Numbered from the stretch's first letter, positions 13,381-21,185 are shown. The stretch: DNA of 39,897 nt from an uncultured Rhodospirillales bacterium (GCA_903845065.1 CAIMWH010000238.1:1-39897); one strand, 5' to 3'. Notes: a model not told the origin generated them from the letters alone. A program made the numbers and translations.

Positions 13381-14912
13381 TGAACCTCCTCGACAGCCTG
13401 ATCGCCGCGATTTCCCCCGCCACCGGCCTCGCCCGGGCGCGCGCCCGCGCCGCCATGGGCATGGTGCGCGCCTATGACGGCGCCGGCCGCGGCCGCCGTA
13501 TGGCGGGTTGGAAAACCAGCACCGCCGGCCCGGTATCCGAAGTGCGGGCCGCCCGGGTGCTGCTGCGCGATCGCTCGCGTGACCTGGTGCGCAACAACCC
13601 ATGGGGGCGCCGCGCCGTCACGCTGCACGTCTCAAGCCTGGTCGGCACCGGTATCCGCCCCCGCCCCACCGGCACCGATCCGCGCCTCAACAAGAAGATC
13701 GCCGCCCTGTGGGATGCCTGGGCGGCCGACTGCGACCACAACGGCCGGCTCGATTTCTACGGCCTCCAGGCCCTCGCCGCGCGCACCGATGCGGAGTCCG
13801 GCGAGGCGCTGATGATGATGATCGCCGAGGGGCGCGACTCCAAGCGGGCGGTGCCGCTCAAGCTGCAAATCCTCGAACCTGACTGGCTCGCTGACTTCAC
13901 CCAAGTGCCGCTGCTCTACACCGACGCCGAGGCCGAGGGCATCCTGTTCAACAATGACGGCACCCGGCGCGGCTACAAGCTGTGGAACCGCAACATCAAC
14001 GAGAACTACGCTTGGTCGGTCGCCGCCACCGGCACCCGCGAGGTTAGCGCGGCCGACATGGTGCACCTCTACCAGCTCGACCGGCCCGGCCAGTTGCGCG
14101 GCATCCCCCGCCTTGCCAGCGTGATGAAGCCGCTGCGCGACCTCGATGACTATCACGACGCCGCGCTGATGCTGGCGAAAATCCAGTCCATCCTCGGCGT
14201 GTTCATCGAGCAGCCCGGCGGCCCCGGTGATTCGCCGCTCGGCACGCCAGGCACTGACGATGCCGGGCTGATCGAGACCGTTTCGCCCGGCATGATCGCC
14301 TACATGCGGCCGGGCGAGAAAGCCTCGTTCCTGGCGCCGGCCATGAATGCGCCGTTCTCCGACTACACCCGCACCTTCCTGCACATGATCGCCGCCGGGT
14401 TCGGCCTGACCTATCACCAGCTCACCGGGGACCTGCGGGACGCCAACTATTCCAGCCTGCGCGCCGGCAGCCTCGAATTCCGCCGCCTCATCGAGCAGCA
14501 GCAATACCTGCAGTTCATCCCGACGTTCTGCGTGCCGATCTGGAAGCGGTTCATCTCGGCGGCCATCCTCGCCGGCCAGCTGCCCGATCGCGCGGCGGAT
14601 GTGCCAGTGATGTGGACGCCGCCGCGGTTCGATCTGGTGGACCCGGGCAAGGATACGGCGGCCATCATCGCCGCCGTCCGCGCCGGGCTGATGACCATGC
14701 CGGAGGCGATTTCGGAAATGGGATACGACCCGGTCACCCAGGTCGAACAAATCGCCGCCTTCTACGCGCTGGTCGATAAGCACGGCGTGGTGCTCGACAC
14801 CGATCCCCGCCGCGTCGACGGCAAGGGCCAGTTGGTGGACGCCACCGCCGAGCCGAACAGCAAGCAGGTGGCTGCCGAACCCACGCCAGCGCCTGGGGCA
14901 GAAAAAGGTTAG
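13380..14912 (+). CDS. Portal protein, lambda gpB family
   Basis: A 510-residue protein starting at ATG 13380 (1-nt overlap). It has the lambda-type portal signatures: SRDLVRNNPWGRRAVTLHVSSLVGTGI near residues 62-88, LWDAWAADCDHNGRLDF, a DAESGEALM segment and the C-terminal wing with MIAAGFGLTYHQLTGDLRDANYSS. Portals form the dodecameric vertex ring through which DNA enters. The Pro/Ala-rich C-terminal tail is typical. It is followed by an antisense gene instead of the usual direct overlap with the protease gene. Confidence 0.95.
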   Translation: MNLLDSLIAAISPATGLARARARAAMGMVRAYDGAGRGRRMAGWKTSTAGPVSEVRAARVLLRDRSRDLVRNNPWGRRAVTLHVSSLVGTGIRPRPTGTDPRLNKKIAALWDAWAADCDHNGRLDFYGLQALAARTDAESGEALMMMIAEGRDSKRAVPLKLQILEPDWLADFTQVPLLYTDAEAEGILFNNDGTRRGYKLWNRNINENYAWSVAATGTREVSAADMVHLYQLDRPGQLRGIPRLASVMKPLRDLDDYHDAALMLAKIQSILGVFIEQPGGPGDSPLGTPGTDDAGLIETVSPGMIAYMRPGEKASFLAPAMNAPFSDYTRTFLHMIAAGFGLTYHQLTGDLRDANYSSLRAGSLEFRRLIEQQQYLQFIPTFCVPIWKRFISAAILAGQLPDRAADVPVMWTPPRFDLVDPGKDTAAIIAAVRAGLMTMPEAISEMGYDPVTQVEQIAAFYALVDKHGVVLDTDPRRVDGKGQLVDATAEPNSKQVAAEPTPAPGAEKG

Positions 14913-15118
14913 AGAACGTGCACGTTACTTGGGAGCCGGCGAAAGGATTTTAGCAATTCGCGCCCGCGCTCTACCTCAACGAAATGATGAAACGTCCCGT
15001 CTTTGATACATGCCTCATCGTGCTCAACCAAAGCCTTCAACGCATAATATAGCTGCTCAAGTCGCTCATCTTTAGTCACCGATGAGCGATCCAGGCAGTA
15101 AATCGTTGGAGTAAACAT
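14909..15118 (-). CDS. Antisense moron-like hypothetical protein
   Basis: A 69-residue product (MFTPTIYCLDRSS ... RRLPSNVHVL) from the ATG at 15118, with GAGGCGG just upstream. It runs opposite to the late operon and its stop overlaps the portal stop region by 4 nt. The insert (about 14913-15179) is visibly richer in A+T than the flanking head genes, with codons such as TTA, ATA and AAA that are rare elsewhere here. The protein is helical (LEQLYYALKALVEHDEAC) with no known family. Position, strand and composition mark it as a moron, probably expressed from its own promoter in the lysogen. Confidence 0.7.
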   Translation of the reverse strand: MFTPTIYCLDRSSVTKDERLEQLYYALKALVEHDEACIKDGTFHHFVEVERGRELLKSFRRLPSNVHVL

Positions 15119-15179
15119 GTCCGCCTCGCGAGTTGATACCGCACAATAACCGATTTCCGGCTCCGATAGAGGAAAAAAT

Positions 15180-17147
15180 ATGCCCGATGATGTAATGCGC
15201 CGCCCGGCGGTGCCCCCGGCACTACGCGCAAATTTCGCACCTGGCACTTGGAACGCGGACAACCGCACCATCGATGTCACCTGGTCGACCGGCGCGCGCG
15301 TCGCCCGGCGCGACTACTGGGAAAACACCAACTGGACCGAAGTGCTGGACGTATCCCCCGATGCGGTGGACCTCGCCCGGATGAACGCCGGCGCGCCGGT
15401 GCTCAACACCCATTCCAGCTATGACCTGTCCGACGTGATCGGCGTGGTGGAGCGGGCCTGGATCGAGAACGGCCTCGGCCGCGCCACGGTGCGTTTCTCC
15501 GACCGGCCCGAAGTCGCCTCGATCATGCGCGATGTCGGCAACGGCATCATCCGCAACCTGTCCGTCGGCTACACGGTGCAGCAGTGGGACGTCGTTCCTG
15601 CCGGCGACGGCACCGGCGAGGTCCGCACCGCCAAGCGCTGGACCCCCTACGAAATCTCGTTCGTCCCCATTCCTGCCGATGCTGGCGCGCAAACCCGCGC
15701 GCTGGCGCCGACGGATACCGCCATGCCTGCCCCCCAACCCCAAGCGGCCCGCGCCGCTCCTCAGGAGCCCTCGATGCCCGATCCGGTCCTCGAAACGGCG
15801 ACGGCCACCGCCGCCGCCACCACTGCCGAACGCGCCCGCGTCTCGGCGATCAACGGCCTTCAGCGCCAGCACCCGCAGATCACCGCCGAGTTCGTGCAGA
15901 CGCACATCGAGGCCGGCACGTCGATCGACGCCGTGCGCGGCCTGGTGCTCGACCTGCTCGCCGCCGCCGCGCCGCGCCCCGTCGCCCAGATGGTGCGGGA
16001 CGAGGCCGAGACGCGCGGCATGCTCTTGCAGAACGCGCTGGAGCACCGGGCCCACATCCCCGGCGTGGCGCTGATCGACGGCGCCCGCGAGTTCCGCGGC
16101 CTGCGCCTGCTCGATATCGCGCGGGTGTCGATCGAGGCCGCCGGCGCCTCGCATCGCGGCATGTCGCCGCTGGAAACCTTTGAGCGGGCGTTGGGGCTCC
16201 ATCGTCGTGACCTGGCCGGCGCGATGTCCACCTCGGATTTCTCCAACCTGCTCGCCAACACCGCCAGCAAGAGCCTGCGCATCGCCTATGGCACCGCTCC
16301 GCGCACTTTCACGCAGTGGACCACCCAGCACGACCTGCCCGATTTCAAGCAGTTCAGCGTCGTGCAGCTCGGCGGCGCGCCGAAGCTGACTGCCATCGCG
16401 CAGGGCGGTGTCGACGAGTACAGCCTGATGACCGATGCGGCCGAAAAGTGGAACCTGATCCGCGTCGGCAAGCTGTTGGCGATCACCTTCGAGGCCATGG
16501 TCAACGATGATCTCTCCGGCTTCACCCGCATCCCCGCCATGTTCGGCGCGGCTGCCGCGCGCTACGAATCGGAGACTGTCTACGGCTTGCTGGAAACCAA
16601 TGCGGCCATGTCGGACGGCATCACGCTGTTCCATGCCTCGCACAACAACCTCGCCACCGGCGGTTCCTCGGCGCTGACGGTCGATGCCACCGGCGTGCTG
16701 GCGGTGGGCAAGTTGCAGCAGTATCTGCGCAAGCAGACCGCCCCCAACGGCGACGTGCTCAACAACACCCTGCGCTATCTCGTGGTGCCGGCCGAACTCG
16801 AAACGGCCGCCCGGCAGTTGTTCAGCTCCCGCCTGGTGCCTAGCTCGGCCGGCGCGGTGAACCCCTTCTCCGGTGGCGACGGGCCGCCGGTGACCAATCC
16901 GCACGCCGACAGCTCGATCAACGTGATTTCCGAGGGTCGCCTCGCTGCCTCCGCCACCGCCTTCTACGGCATCGCCGATCCGGCGCAGATCGATACCGTC
17001 CAGTGGGGCTACCTCCAGGGCGAGGCCGGGCCGCGCGTCTCCACCGAGCTGGATTTCGACACCGACGGCATGAAAACCAAGGTGGTCCATATCTTCGGCG
17101 CCAAGGCGGTTGACTGGCGCGGCATGGCGAAGTCCGCCGGCGCCTAG
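15180..17147 (+). CDS. Prohead protease / major capsid protein fusion
   Basis: A 655-residue protein from ATG 15180, with AGAGGA upstream. Residues 1-175 form a U35-type (HK97-like) prohead protease: His in VLNTHSS, Ser in RNLSVGY and the EISFVPIPAD end motif. A Pro/Ala linker (about 180-200) leads to a scaffold-like helical region and then a capsid domain of the Mu gpT/HK97-fold type (about 320-655; FKQFSVVQLGG, TFEAMVNDDLSGFTRIPAMFG, YLVVPAELE). The protease would mature the capsid and remove the scaffold. An in-frame start at 15774 with its own ribosome-binding site may supply capsid protein alone. Confidence 0.9.
   Translation: MPDDVMRRPAVPPALRANFAPGTWNADNRTIDVTWSTGARVARRDYWENTNWTEVLDVSPDAVDLARMNAGAPVLNTHSSYDLSDVIGVVERAWIENGLGRATVRFSDRPEVASIMRDVGNGIIRNLSVGYTVQQWDVVPAGDGTGEVRTAKRWTPYEISFVPIPADAGAQTRALAPTDTAMPAPQPQAARAAPQEPSMPDPVLETATATAAATTAERARVSAINGLQRQHPQITAEFVQTHIEAGTSIDAVRGLVLDLLAAAAPRPVAQMVRDEAETRGMLLQNALEHRAHIPGVALIDGAREFRGLRLLDIARVSIEAAGASHRGMSPLETFERALGLHRRDLAGAMSTSDFSNLLANTASKSLRIAYGTAPRTFTQWTTQHDLPDFKQFSVVQLGGAPKLTAIAQGGVDEYSLMTDAAEKWNLIRVGKLLAITFEAMVNDDLSGFTRIPAMFGAAAARYESETVYGLLETNAAMSDGITLFHASHNNLATGGSSALTVDATGVLAVGKLQQYLRKQTAPNGDVLNNTLRYLVVPAELETAARQLFSSRLVPSSAGAVNPFSGGDGPPVTNPHADSSINVISEGRLAASATAFYGIADPAQIDTVQWGYLQGEAGPRVSTELDFDTDGMKTKVVHIFGAKAVDWRGMAKSAGA
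15774..17147 (+). CDS. Probable nested product: scaffold-capsid protein without protease
   Basis: Inside the fusion gene, AGGAG (15763-15767) lies 6 nt before an in-frame ATG at 15774, at the boundary between the protease and the scaffold region. Internal initiation would give a 457-residue protein beginning MPDPVLETATAT. A capsid needs hundreds of capsid subunits but few proteases, and lambda (C/Nu3) and Mu (I/Z) use nested starts for similar reasons. The sequence supports the start; its use in vivo is inference. Confidence 0.6.
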   Translation: MPDPVLETATATAAATTAERARVSAINGLQRQHPQITAEFVQTHIEAGTSIDAVRGLVLDLLAAAAPRPVAQMVRDEAETRGMLLQNALEHRAHIPGVALIDGAREFRGLRLLDIARVSIEAAGASHRGMSPLETFERALGLHRRDLAGAMSTSDFSNLLANTASKSLRIAYGTAPRTFTQWTTQHDLPDFKQFSVVQLGGAPKLTAIAQGGVDEYSLMTDAAEKWNLIRVGKLLAITFEAMVNDDLSGFTRIPAMFGAAAARYESETVYGLLETNAAMSDGITLFHASHNNLATGGSSALTVDATGVLAVGKLQQYLRKQTAPNGDVLNNTLRYLVVPAELETAARQLFSSRLVPSSAGAVNPFSGGDGPPVTNPHADSSINVISEGRLAASATAFYGIADPAQIDTVQWGYLQGEAGPRVSTELDFDTDGMKTKVVHIFGAKAVDWRGMAKSAGA

Positions 17148-17151
17148 TCCT

Positions 17152-17179
17152 GACGGCGGGCGCCCGGGTGCCCGCCGTC
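17152..17179 (+). terminator. Strong stem-loop after the capsid gene
   Basis: GACGGCGGGC (17152-17161) pairs perfectly with GCCCGCCGTC (17170-17179), an all-Watson-Crick 10-bp stem with an 8-nt loop, followed by CCTTCTCTTTCC. It begins 5 nt after the capsid stop codon. The tract is pyrimidine-rich rather than a pure U-run, so it may act as a partial terminator or as a 3' stabiliser that raises capsid mRNA relative to downstream genes. Confidence 0.6.
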
Positions 17180-17224
17180 CCTTCTCTTTCCCGCTGACCT
17201 CACCATCACGAAGGAAAACGGCCA

Positions 17225-17563
17225 ATGGCCACGAATATCATTGCCGACAACGACCGCATCCCCATCGTTCTCGCGGCCAATGTCAATTCCGGCGATCTGC
17301 TGATCAAGGGCAACATCTTCGGCGTCGCCCTTACCTCCGGCAGCTCCGGCGATACCGTCGTTGTCGCGGCGGGGGTGCGTTGCACCCTGCCGAAGGCGAA
17401 CGCCGTCTCCACCTCGATGGCGGTCGGCGATATCGCCTATTTCGACAACACCGGCCACCAGGTCACCAACTCCGCGACCTCCAACACCAAGATCGGCGTG
17501 GTGACCATCGCCGCCTCGAACACCGACACGACCATCCAGGTCGTGCTCAACAAGGCGTGGTGA
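17225..17563 (+). CDS. Capsid decoration protein (DUF2190-like)
   Basis: A 112-residue protein with AAGGA upstream of the ATG. It begins MATNIIADNDRIPI and has the small beta-rich, Gly/Thr/Val-rich pattern of DUF2190 proteins (GDLLIKGNIFGVAL, AVGDIAYFDNTGHQV, KIGVV). In other phages such proteins lie directly after the capsid gene and decorate the capsid surface. Length and position are as expected. Confidence 0.8.
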   Translation: MATNIIADNDRIPIVLAANVNSGDLLIKGNIFGVALTSGSSGDTVVVAAGVRCTLPKANAVSTSMAVGDIAYFDNTGHQVTNSATSNTKIGVVTIAASNTDTTIQVVLNKAW

Positions 17564-17567
17564 TCCG

Positions 17568-18356
17568 ATGAGTGCAGCCTCGCCTTCCGCCGGCCTGTCC
17601 CCCCACGCCGTTCGCTGGGAAGGCGAGGTTGCGCTCGGCCGCATCATGGTCGGCACGCCGATGTATGGCGGCCTATGCCATGATGCCTACCTCGCCGGCA
17701 TGATCTCGGCTGCCTGTGGTTTCGCCGCGCGCGGCCTGCATCTCGATACCCTGACGATCCGCAACGAAAGCCTGATCCAGCGGGCGCGCAACAAGATCAC
17801 CGCACGTTTCCTGGCCTCGCAATGCACCCACCTGGTGTTCATCGATGCTGATATCGGCTTCACCGGGGAAAGCCTGCTGCGGCTGCTCGCCCATGATCGC
17901 CCGATCATGGCGGGCGTCTACCGCAAGAAAAACATGCACCAGGTCGATTGGGCGATGAACGTGCTGCCCTCGGCCGACGGCACCGCGGCGCGCGATCGCC
18001 GCACCGGCGCGGTGCAGATCATGCATGCCGCCACCGGATTCCTCGCCATCAAGCGCGAGGTGATCCAGGCGATGTATGACGCGAGGCCGGATCTGCACTA
18101 CCGGCTCTATCTCGGCGAGGATGGTGATGGGCCGTGGCGGGACCTGTGCCATTTGTGGTTCGATTGCTTCATCGACCCGAAATCGCGCTGCTACGTGTCC
18201 GAGGATTATGGCTTCTGCATGCGCGCGGCCGAGCTGGGCTTCGATGCCTGGATGGACCCCGGCATCATCCTGGAGCACCACGGCACCGCGACGTTCGTGG
18301 CCGATCCCACCGCGGCATTCAGCATCGTGCCGCCGCTGAAAGTGGCGGCGGAATGA
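17568..18356 (+). CDS. GT-A type glycosyltransferase within head operon
   Basis: A 262-residue protein with a nucleotide-sugar-binding fold of the GT-A (GT2-like) type. It has a beta strand into VGTPMYGG, a conserved RNESLIQRARNKI segment, the metal-binding DxD motif FIDADIGF (D93, D95) and a C-terminal acceptor segment YVSEDYGFCMRAAELGFDAWMDPG, with EDY as the likely catalytic acid region. No signal peptide or membrane segment. It begins 4 nt after the decoration gene stop and overlaps the head-completion gene by 4 nt, so it is expressed with virion proteins. Modification of a capsid or tail protein, or of a host surface sugar, is possible. Confidence 0.8.
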   Translation: MSAASPSAGLSPHAVRWEGEVALGRIMVGTPMYGGLCHDAYLAGMISAACGFAARGLHLDTLTIRNESLIQRARNKITARFLASQCTHLVFIDADIGFTGESLLRLLAHDRPIMAGVYRKKNMHQVDWAMNVLPSADGTAARDRRTGAVQIMHAATGFLAIKREVIQAMYDARPDLHYRLYLGEDGDGPWRDLCHLWFDCFIDPKSRCYVSEDYGFCMRAAELGFDAWMDPGIILEHHGTATFVADPTAAFSIVPPLKVAAE

Positions 18357-18703
18357 CCGTGTTCGACACCATGCTGGCCACCATGTTCGCCGACCCGAAC
18401 ATCGCGACGGACGTGCTCTATACGTCCAGCCTGGGCGCCAGCAACACCATCCGCGCCATCCGGCTCAACCCGATGGACGATGACGCGATCGGCGGCCTCA
18501 AGGTGCGCTCGGGCGCGGCGACGCAGGTGTCGAGCGTGACGCTCGATGTCGCCGTCACCACCTTCGCCGCCGCCGGGCTGCCGATGCCGCAGCGGGGTGA
18601 CGTGGTGGTGCTCGATGGCGCGCTGACCTACCAGGTGCGCGGCGTGGAGATCGAGAAGCAGGGCATCGCCTTCCGCATCACCCTCGGCCGGGGCGAAACA
18701 TGA
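18353..18703 (+). CDS. Head-tail connector / head completion protein
   Basis: A 116-residue protein in an ATGA overlap with the glycosyltransferase gene. It has the profile of small head-completion or adaptor proteins: short helix (TVFDTMLATMFADPN), then beta-rich segments (VSSVTLDVAVTTFAA, GDVVVLDGALTYQVRGVEIEKQG, FRITLGRGE). The motif PQRGDVVVLDG with a later tail is like phage ATP-binding-sugar-transporter-like (lambda FII-like) tail attachment proteins. Position just before the tail terminator supports this. Confidence 0.65.
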   Translation: MTVFDTMLATMFADPNIATDVLYTSSLGASNTIRAIRLNPMDDDAIGGLKVRSGAATQVSSVTLDVAVTTFAAAGLPMPQRGDVVVLDGALTYQVRGVEIEKQGIAFRITLGRGET

Positions 18704-19212
18704 GCACTTTGACGTCGGGCGCCCTGGTGTCGGTGCGGGAAACCGTGGTGCAGGCGCTGCTCGCCGCCGTCACCACCGGGGCCGCGGCCTTCACCTCCGC
18801 CACGTCGCTGGCGGTGCTGCTGCGCCGGGCCTGGGACCTGCCGGTCACCACCGATGAATGCCCGTTCGTCAACCTGGCCGAGGGCAACGAAATCGAGGAA
18901 ACGCTGTGGGCCGGGCTGCGCACCTACGTGCTCACCGTCACCGTCGAGGGCATCGTGGTGGCGCCCGCCAATACCGACGATCCGCTCGGCCTGGTGCTCG
19001 CCAACCAGGATGCCGGCGCGCTGCGCGACTACATCATCTCCGCCATCCTCGCCGACGTGACGCTCGGCGGCGTTGCGATGGATGTGCGCCAGGCGGCCGA
19101 AAGCGCGCCGCCAACCCTGATGATCGACGGCGAGCGCCCCACCGCCGGTTTCGTCCGCGATTTCGAGGTTTGGTTCTCCACCACCGAAACATCCCGCTTC
19201 ACCCCAGCCTGA
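18700..19212 (+). CDS. Probable tail terminator / tail completion protein
   Basis: A 170-residue protein in an ATGA overlap. Its order of elements (VRETVVQALLAAVT, LPVTTDECPFVNLAEGNEI, TYVLTVTVEGIVVAP, ALRDYIISAILADVTLGGVAMDVRQ, FEVWFSTTE) matches the alpha-beta fold of lambda gpU/HK97 gp10-type tail terminators, which cap the tail tube and join it to the head. Placement before the tail tube gene fits. The assignment rests on pattern and synteny. Confidence 0.65.
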   Translation: MSTLTSGALVSVRETVVQALLAAVTTGAAAFTSATSLAVLLRRAWDLPVTTDECPFVNLAEGNEIEETLWAGLRTYVLTVTVEGIVVAPANTDDPLGLVLANQDAGALRDYIISAILADVTLGGVAMDVRQAAESAPPTLMIDGERPTAGFVRDFEVWFSTTETSRFTPA

Positions 19213-19223
19213 GGCCCTCCCCA

Positions 19224-19418
19224 ATGAAGATGCCCTCCGTCGGCGGCGCTCGCACGTTCGAGCAGGCCGAAGCCCTCGCCCGCAAGCTCGCCGGCGAGAC
19301 CGTTGATCCCGCCGAACTGGCGCAGTGCGACCTGATCGAACAGGGCGCGCCGTCCTTCGCGTTCGATGGCCCCGTCCCCACCTTTACCGGCCCGGATGCG
19401 CCGGCGCAGGAGTCCTGA
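19224..19418 (+). CDS. Small hypothetical protein in tail operon
   Basis: A 64-residue product from the ATG at 19224, following a 11-nt gap. It begins MKMPSVGGARTFEQAEALARKLAGE and is mostly helical, with an acidic, Pro-rich end. It stands just before the tail tube gene (3-nt gap). I recognise no family; small proteins of this type are common between the tail terminator and the tail tube in alphaproteobacterial phages. Confidence 0.65.
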   Translation: MKMPSVGGARTFEQAEALARKLAGETVDPAELAQCDLIEQGAPSFAFDGPVPTFTGPDAPAQES

Positions 19419-19421
19419 TCC

Positions 19422-20585
19422 ATGGTTGAATTCCGCTCTCGCGCTCAAATCCTGCTGGCCAAAATCCAGTCGGCCGCCGGCACCGAAGTCACGCCGGCGG
19501 TCAGCACCGATGCCGTGGTGCACCGGATGCCGGTCGGCCTGCGCGCGCCGTTCGAGACCCTCGATACCGATTACGTCACCGGCACCATGTCCTTCGGGCC
19601 GCCGGTCATCGGCGGCGGCTATGCCGAAATTGACGTGCCGATGAACGTGCGCGGCAAAGGCAACGCCGACCTGGACGCGCTGCTGCGCTGCTGCGGCCTG
19701 TCCGCCACCACGCTGTCGAGCGCCCAGACCGGCACTGCGGCGGCCGGCGCCGCCTCCTCCATCACCCTGGCCTCCGGCGCCTCCACCACGGACGGCGCCT
19801 ATACCGGGATGAACCTGCGCATCACCGCCGGCACCGGCGTCGGCGGCCCCTGGGTCATCACCAACTATGTCGGCAGCACCAAGGTCGCCACCCTGCTCGG
19901 CGCGGCCGTGACGCCCGATACCACCTCGGTCTACTCGGTTGACGCCTGCGTGCTCTACAAGCCGGTCAGCGCGGCGAACGAGCTGATCTCGATGCACCAT
20001 CACCAGCGCTCCTCGGTGGCATCGGGCCAGTCGCACCGCTTCCGCCTGTTCGACGGCGCCGGCTCCTTCAAGCTGGCGATCAAGCCGCGCCAGCTCGCAC
20101 AGATCGATTTCAGCGTGCGCGGCAAACTCTCGGCCACGCCGGATGACGTGTCCGACCCCGGCAACGCCACCTATCCGACCGGCCTGCCCGTCCCGGTGCT
20201 GTCGGCGCAGACCTATCTCGGGGGCACGCTGATCCGCTTCACCGATTTCAGTTTCGACCTCGGCGCGGATATGCAGATGTTCGCGGACCCCGGCGCGGCG
20301 TACGGCTACGACAGCGGCGCCATCGTCAGCCGCAAGCCGACGGGCTCGATCGAGCCGGACCTCACGCGCAATTCCACCCGCAATGCCTTCAGCACCTGGC
20401 TGGCGAGCACGGATCAGTCGATGTGGCTGCAATGGGGCAGCGCCGCCGGTTCCAAGGCGAGCTTCTACATGCCCTCGGTGCGGCTGACCGGCAACGATCG
20501 CTCCGATGCTGCGGGGTTCGTGTCCGAAAAGCTGCCGTTCCGCGCCTATGGGCCGGACGCCGAAATCTACATCTGCCTGGGCTGA
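19422..20585 (+). CDS. Major tail tube protein
   Basis: A 387-residue protein with the beta-rich composition of siphophage tail tubes. The N-terminal segment (RAQILLAKIQSAAGTEVTP, then DTDYVTGTMSFGPP) and a C-terminal half (GSFKLAIKPRQLAQIDFSVRGKL, FTDFSFDLGADMQMF) resemble the tube-fold seen in lambda gpV-like and GTA-like tubes. The middle (GASTTDGAYTGMNLRITAGTGVGG) is Ser/Thr/Gly-rich, probably an inserted surface domain. It makes the hollow tube stacked around the tape measure. Its position before the tail chaperones is canonical. Confidence 0.8.
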   Translation: MVEFRSRAQILLAKIQSAAGTEVTPAVSTDAVVHRMPVGLRAPFETLDTDYVTGTMSFGPPVIGGGYAEIDVPMNVRGKGNADLDALLRCCGLSATTLSSAQTGTAAAGAASSITLASGASTTDGAYTGMNLRITAGTGVGGPWVITNYVGSTKVATLLGAAVTPDTTSVYSVDACVLYKPVSAANELISMHHHQRSSVASGQSHRFRLFDGAGSFKLAIKPRQLAQIDFSVRGKLSATPDDVSDPGNATYPTGLPVPVLSAQTYLGGTLIRFTDFSFDLGADMQMFADPGAAYGYDSGAIVSRKPTGSIEPDLTRNSTRNAFSTWLASTDQSMWLQWGSAAGSKASFYMPSVRLTGNDRSDAAGFVSEKLPFRAYGPDAEIYICLG

Positions 20586-20589
20586 TCGC

Positions 20590-21153
20590 ATGCTCCCGAT
20601 CTCTCCCACCACGCCCTTGCGCGTCGTGCCCGCCCAGGAAACCCTCGGCGACGCGGCGCCGGTCTACCTGGTCAAGCCCGCCAGCCGCCGCGAGCGGATC
20701 GATTTCCACGCCGCCATGCTGGAGGCCGGCATCCAGTACCAGGACGACGCCAAGATGCGCGCCGTCCTGCGCGATGCGGTGCGCGGGCTGGCCGATACCG
20801 AGGCCGACGCGCTGCTCGCCATCGTGGACGGCGTGGACGCGCTGGCGACGGCCAACCAGCCGGTGCCGGACGCGCTGCGCCAGCAGTTCACCGAGATCGA
20901 GGAGGCGGCGATCGCGGGCTGGCCGGCCTATGCCCGGGTGATCGCCGCCCGCACCAGGTGGCACGCCACCGCGCCGCTGATCGCCGCCAGCCGCTTCCTG
21001 CTGGGCTGGGAGAACGTCGCGGCGCCGTTCCGCCGGGTGGGTGGCGTGGTGCCCGATGACGTGCTGGACGGCCTGCCCGACGACGATGTCCGCGCCATCG
21101 GCCATGCCGCACTTGCCGCTTTCGGCGTGTCGGAGGCCGAACGAAAAAACTAA
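20590..21153 (+). CDS. Tail assembly chaperone (gpG-like), 0-frame product
   Basis: A 187-residue protein from ATG 20590. It is largely helical (RRERIDFHAAMLEAGIQ, KMRAVLRDAVRGLADTEADALLAIVDGV, ARTRWHATAPLIAASRFLLGWENVAAPF). It lies between the tail tube and tape measure, as do chaperones that coat the tape measure during tail assembly. Its last codons are CGA AAA AAC TAA, a slippery heptamer next to a stop codon. A fraction of ribosomes should shift -1 and make a 293-residue longer form. Confidence 0.8.
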   Translation: MLPISPTTPLRVVPAQETLGDAAPVYLVKPASRRERIDFHAAMLEAGIQYQDDAKMRAVLRDAVRGLADTEADALLAIVDGVDALATANQPVPDALRQQFTEIEEAAIAGWPAYARVIAARTRWHATAPLIAASRFLLGWENVAAPFRRVGGVVPDDVLDGLPDDDVRAIGHAALAAFGVSEAERKN

Positions 21154-21185
21154 CCATCGCCTGGGCGCTATCCTCGAACCCGGGC
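21144..21185 (+). promoter_or_regulatory. Programmed -1 ribosomal frameshift signal
   Basis: The heptamer A_AAA_AAC occupies 21144-21150 in the correct register, directly followed by the 0-frame stop TAA (21151-21153). After an 8-nt spacer, GCCTGGG (21159-21165) pairs with CCCGGGC (21179-21185) in a 7-bp stem with one G-U pair. All three elements of a -1 signal are present, at the place where the tail chaperones of lambda and many siphophages use one. Confidence 0.88.

Noticed and set aside
15222-17225. 667-codon open frame on the minus strand
   Set aside because: It is antisense to the protease-capsid fusion gene, lacks a sensible start or any recognisable domain and is rich in Gly/Arg/His; a shadow frame of a GC-rich gene.
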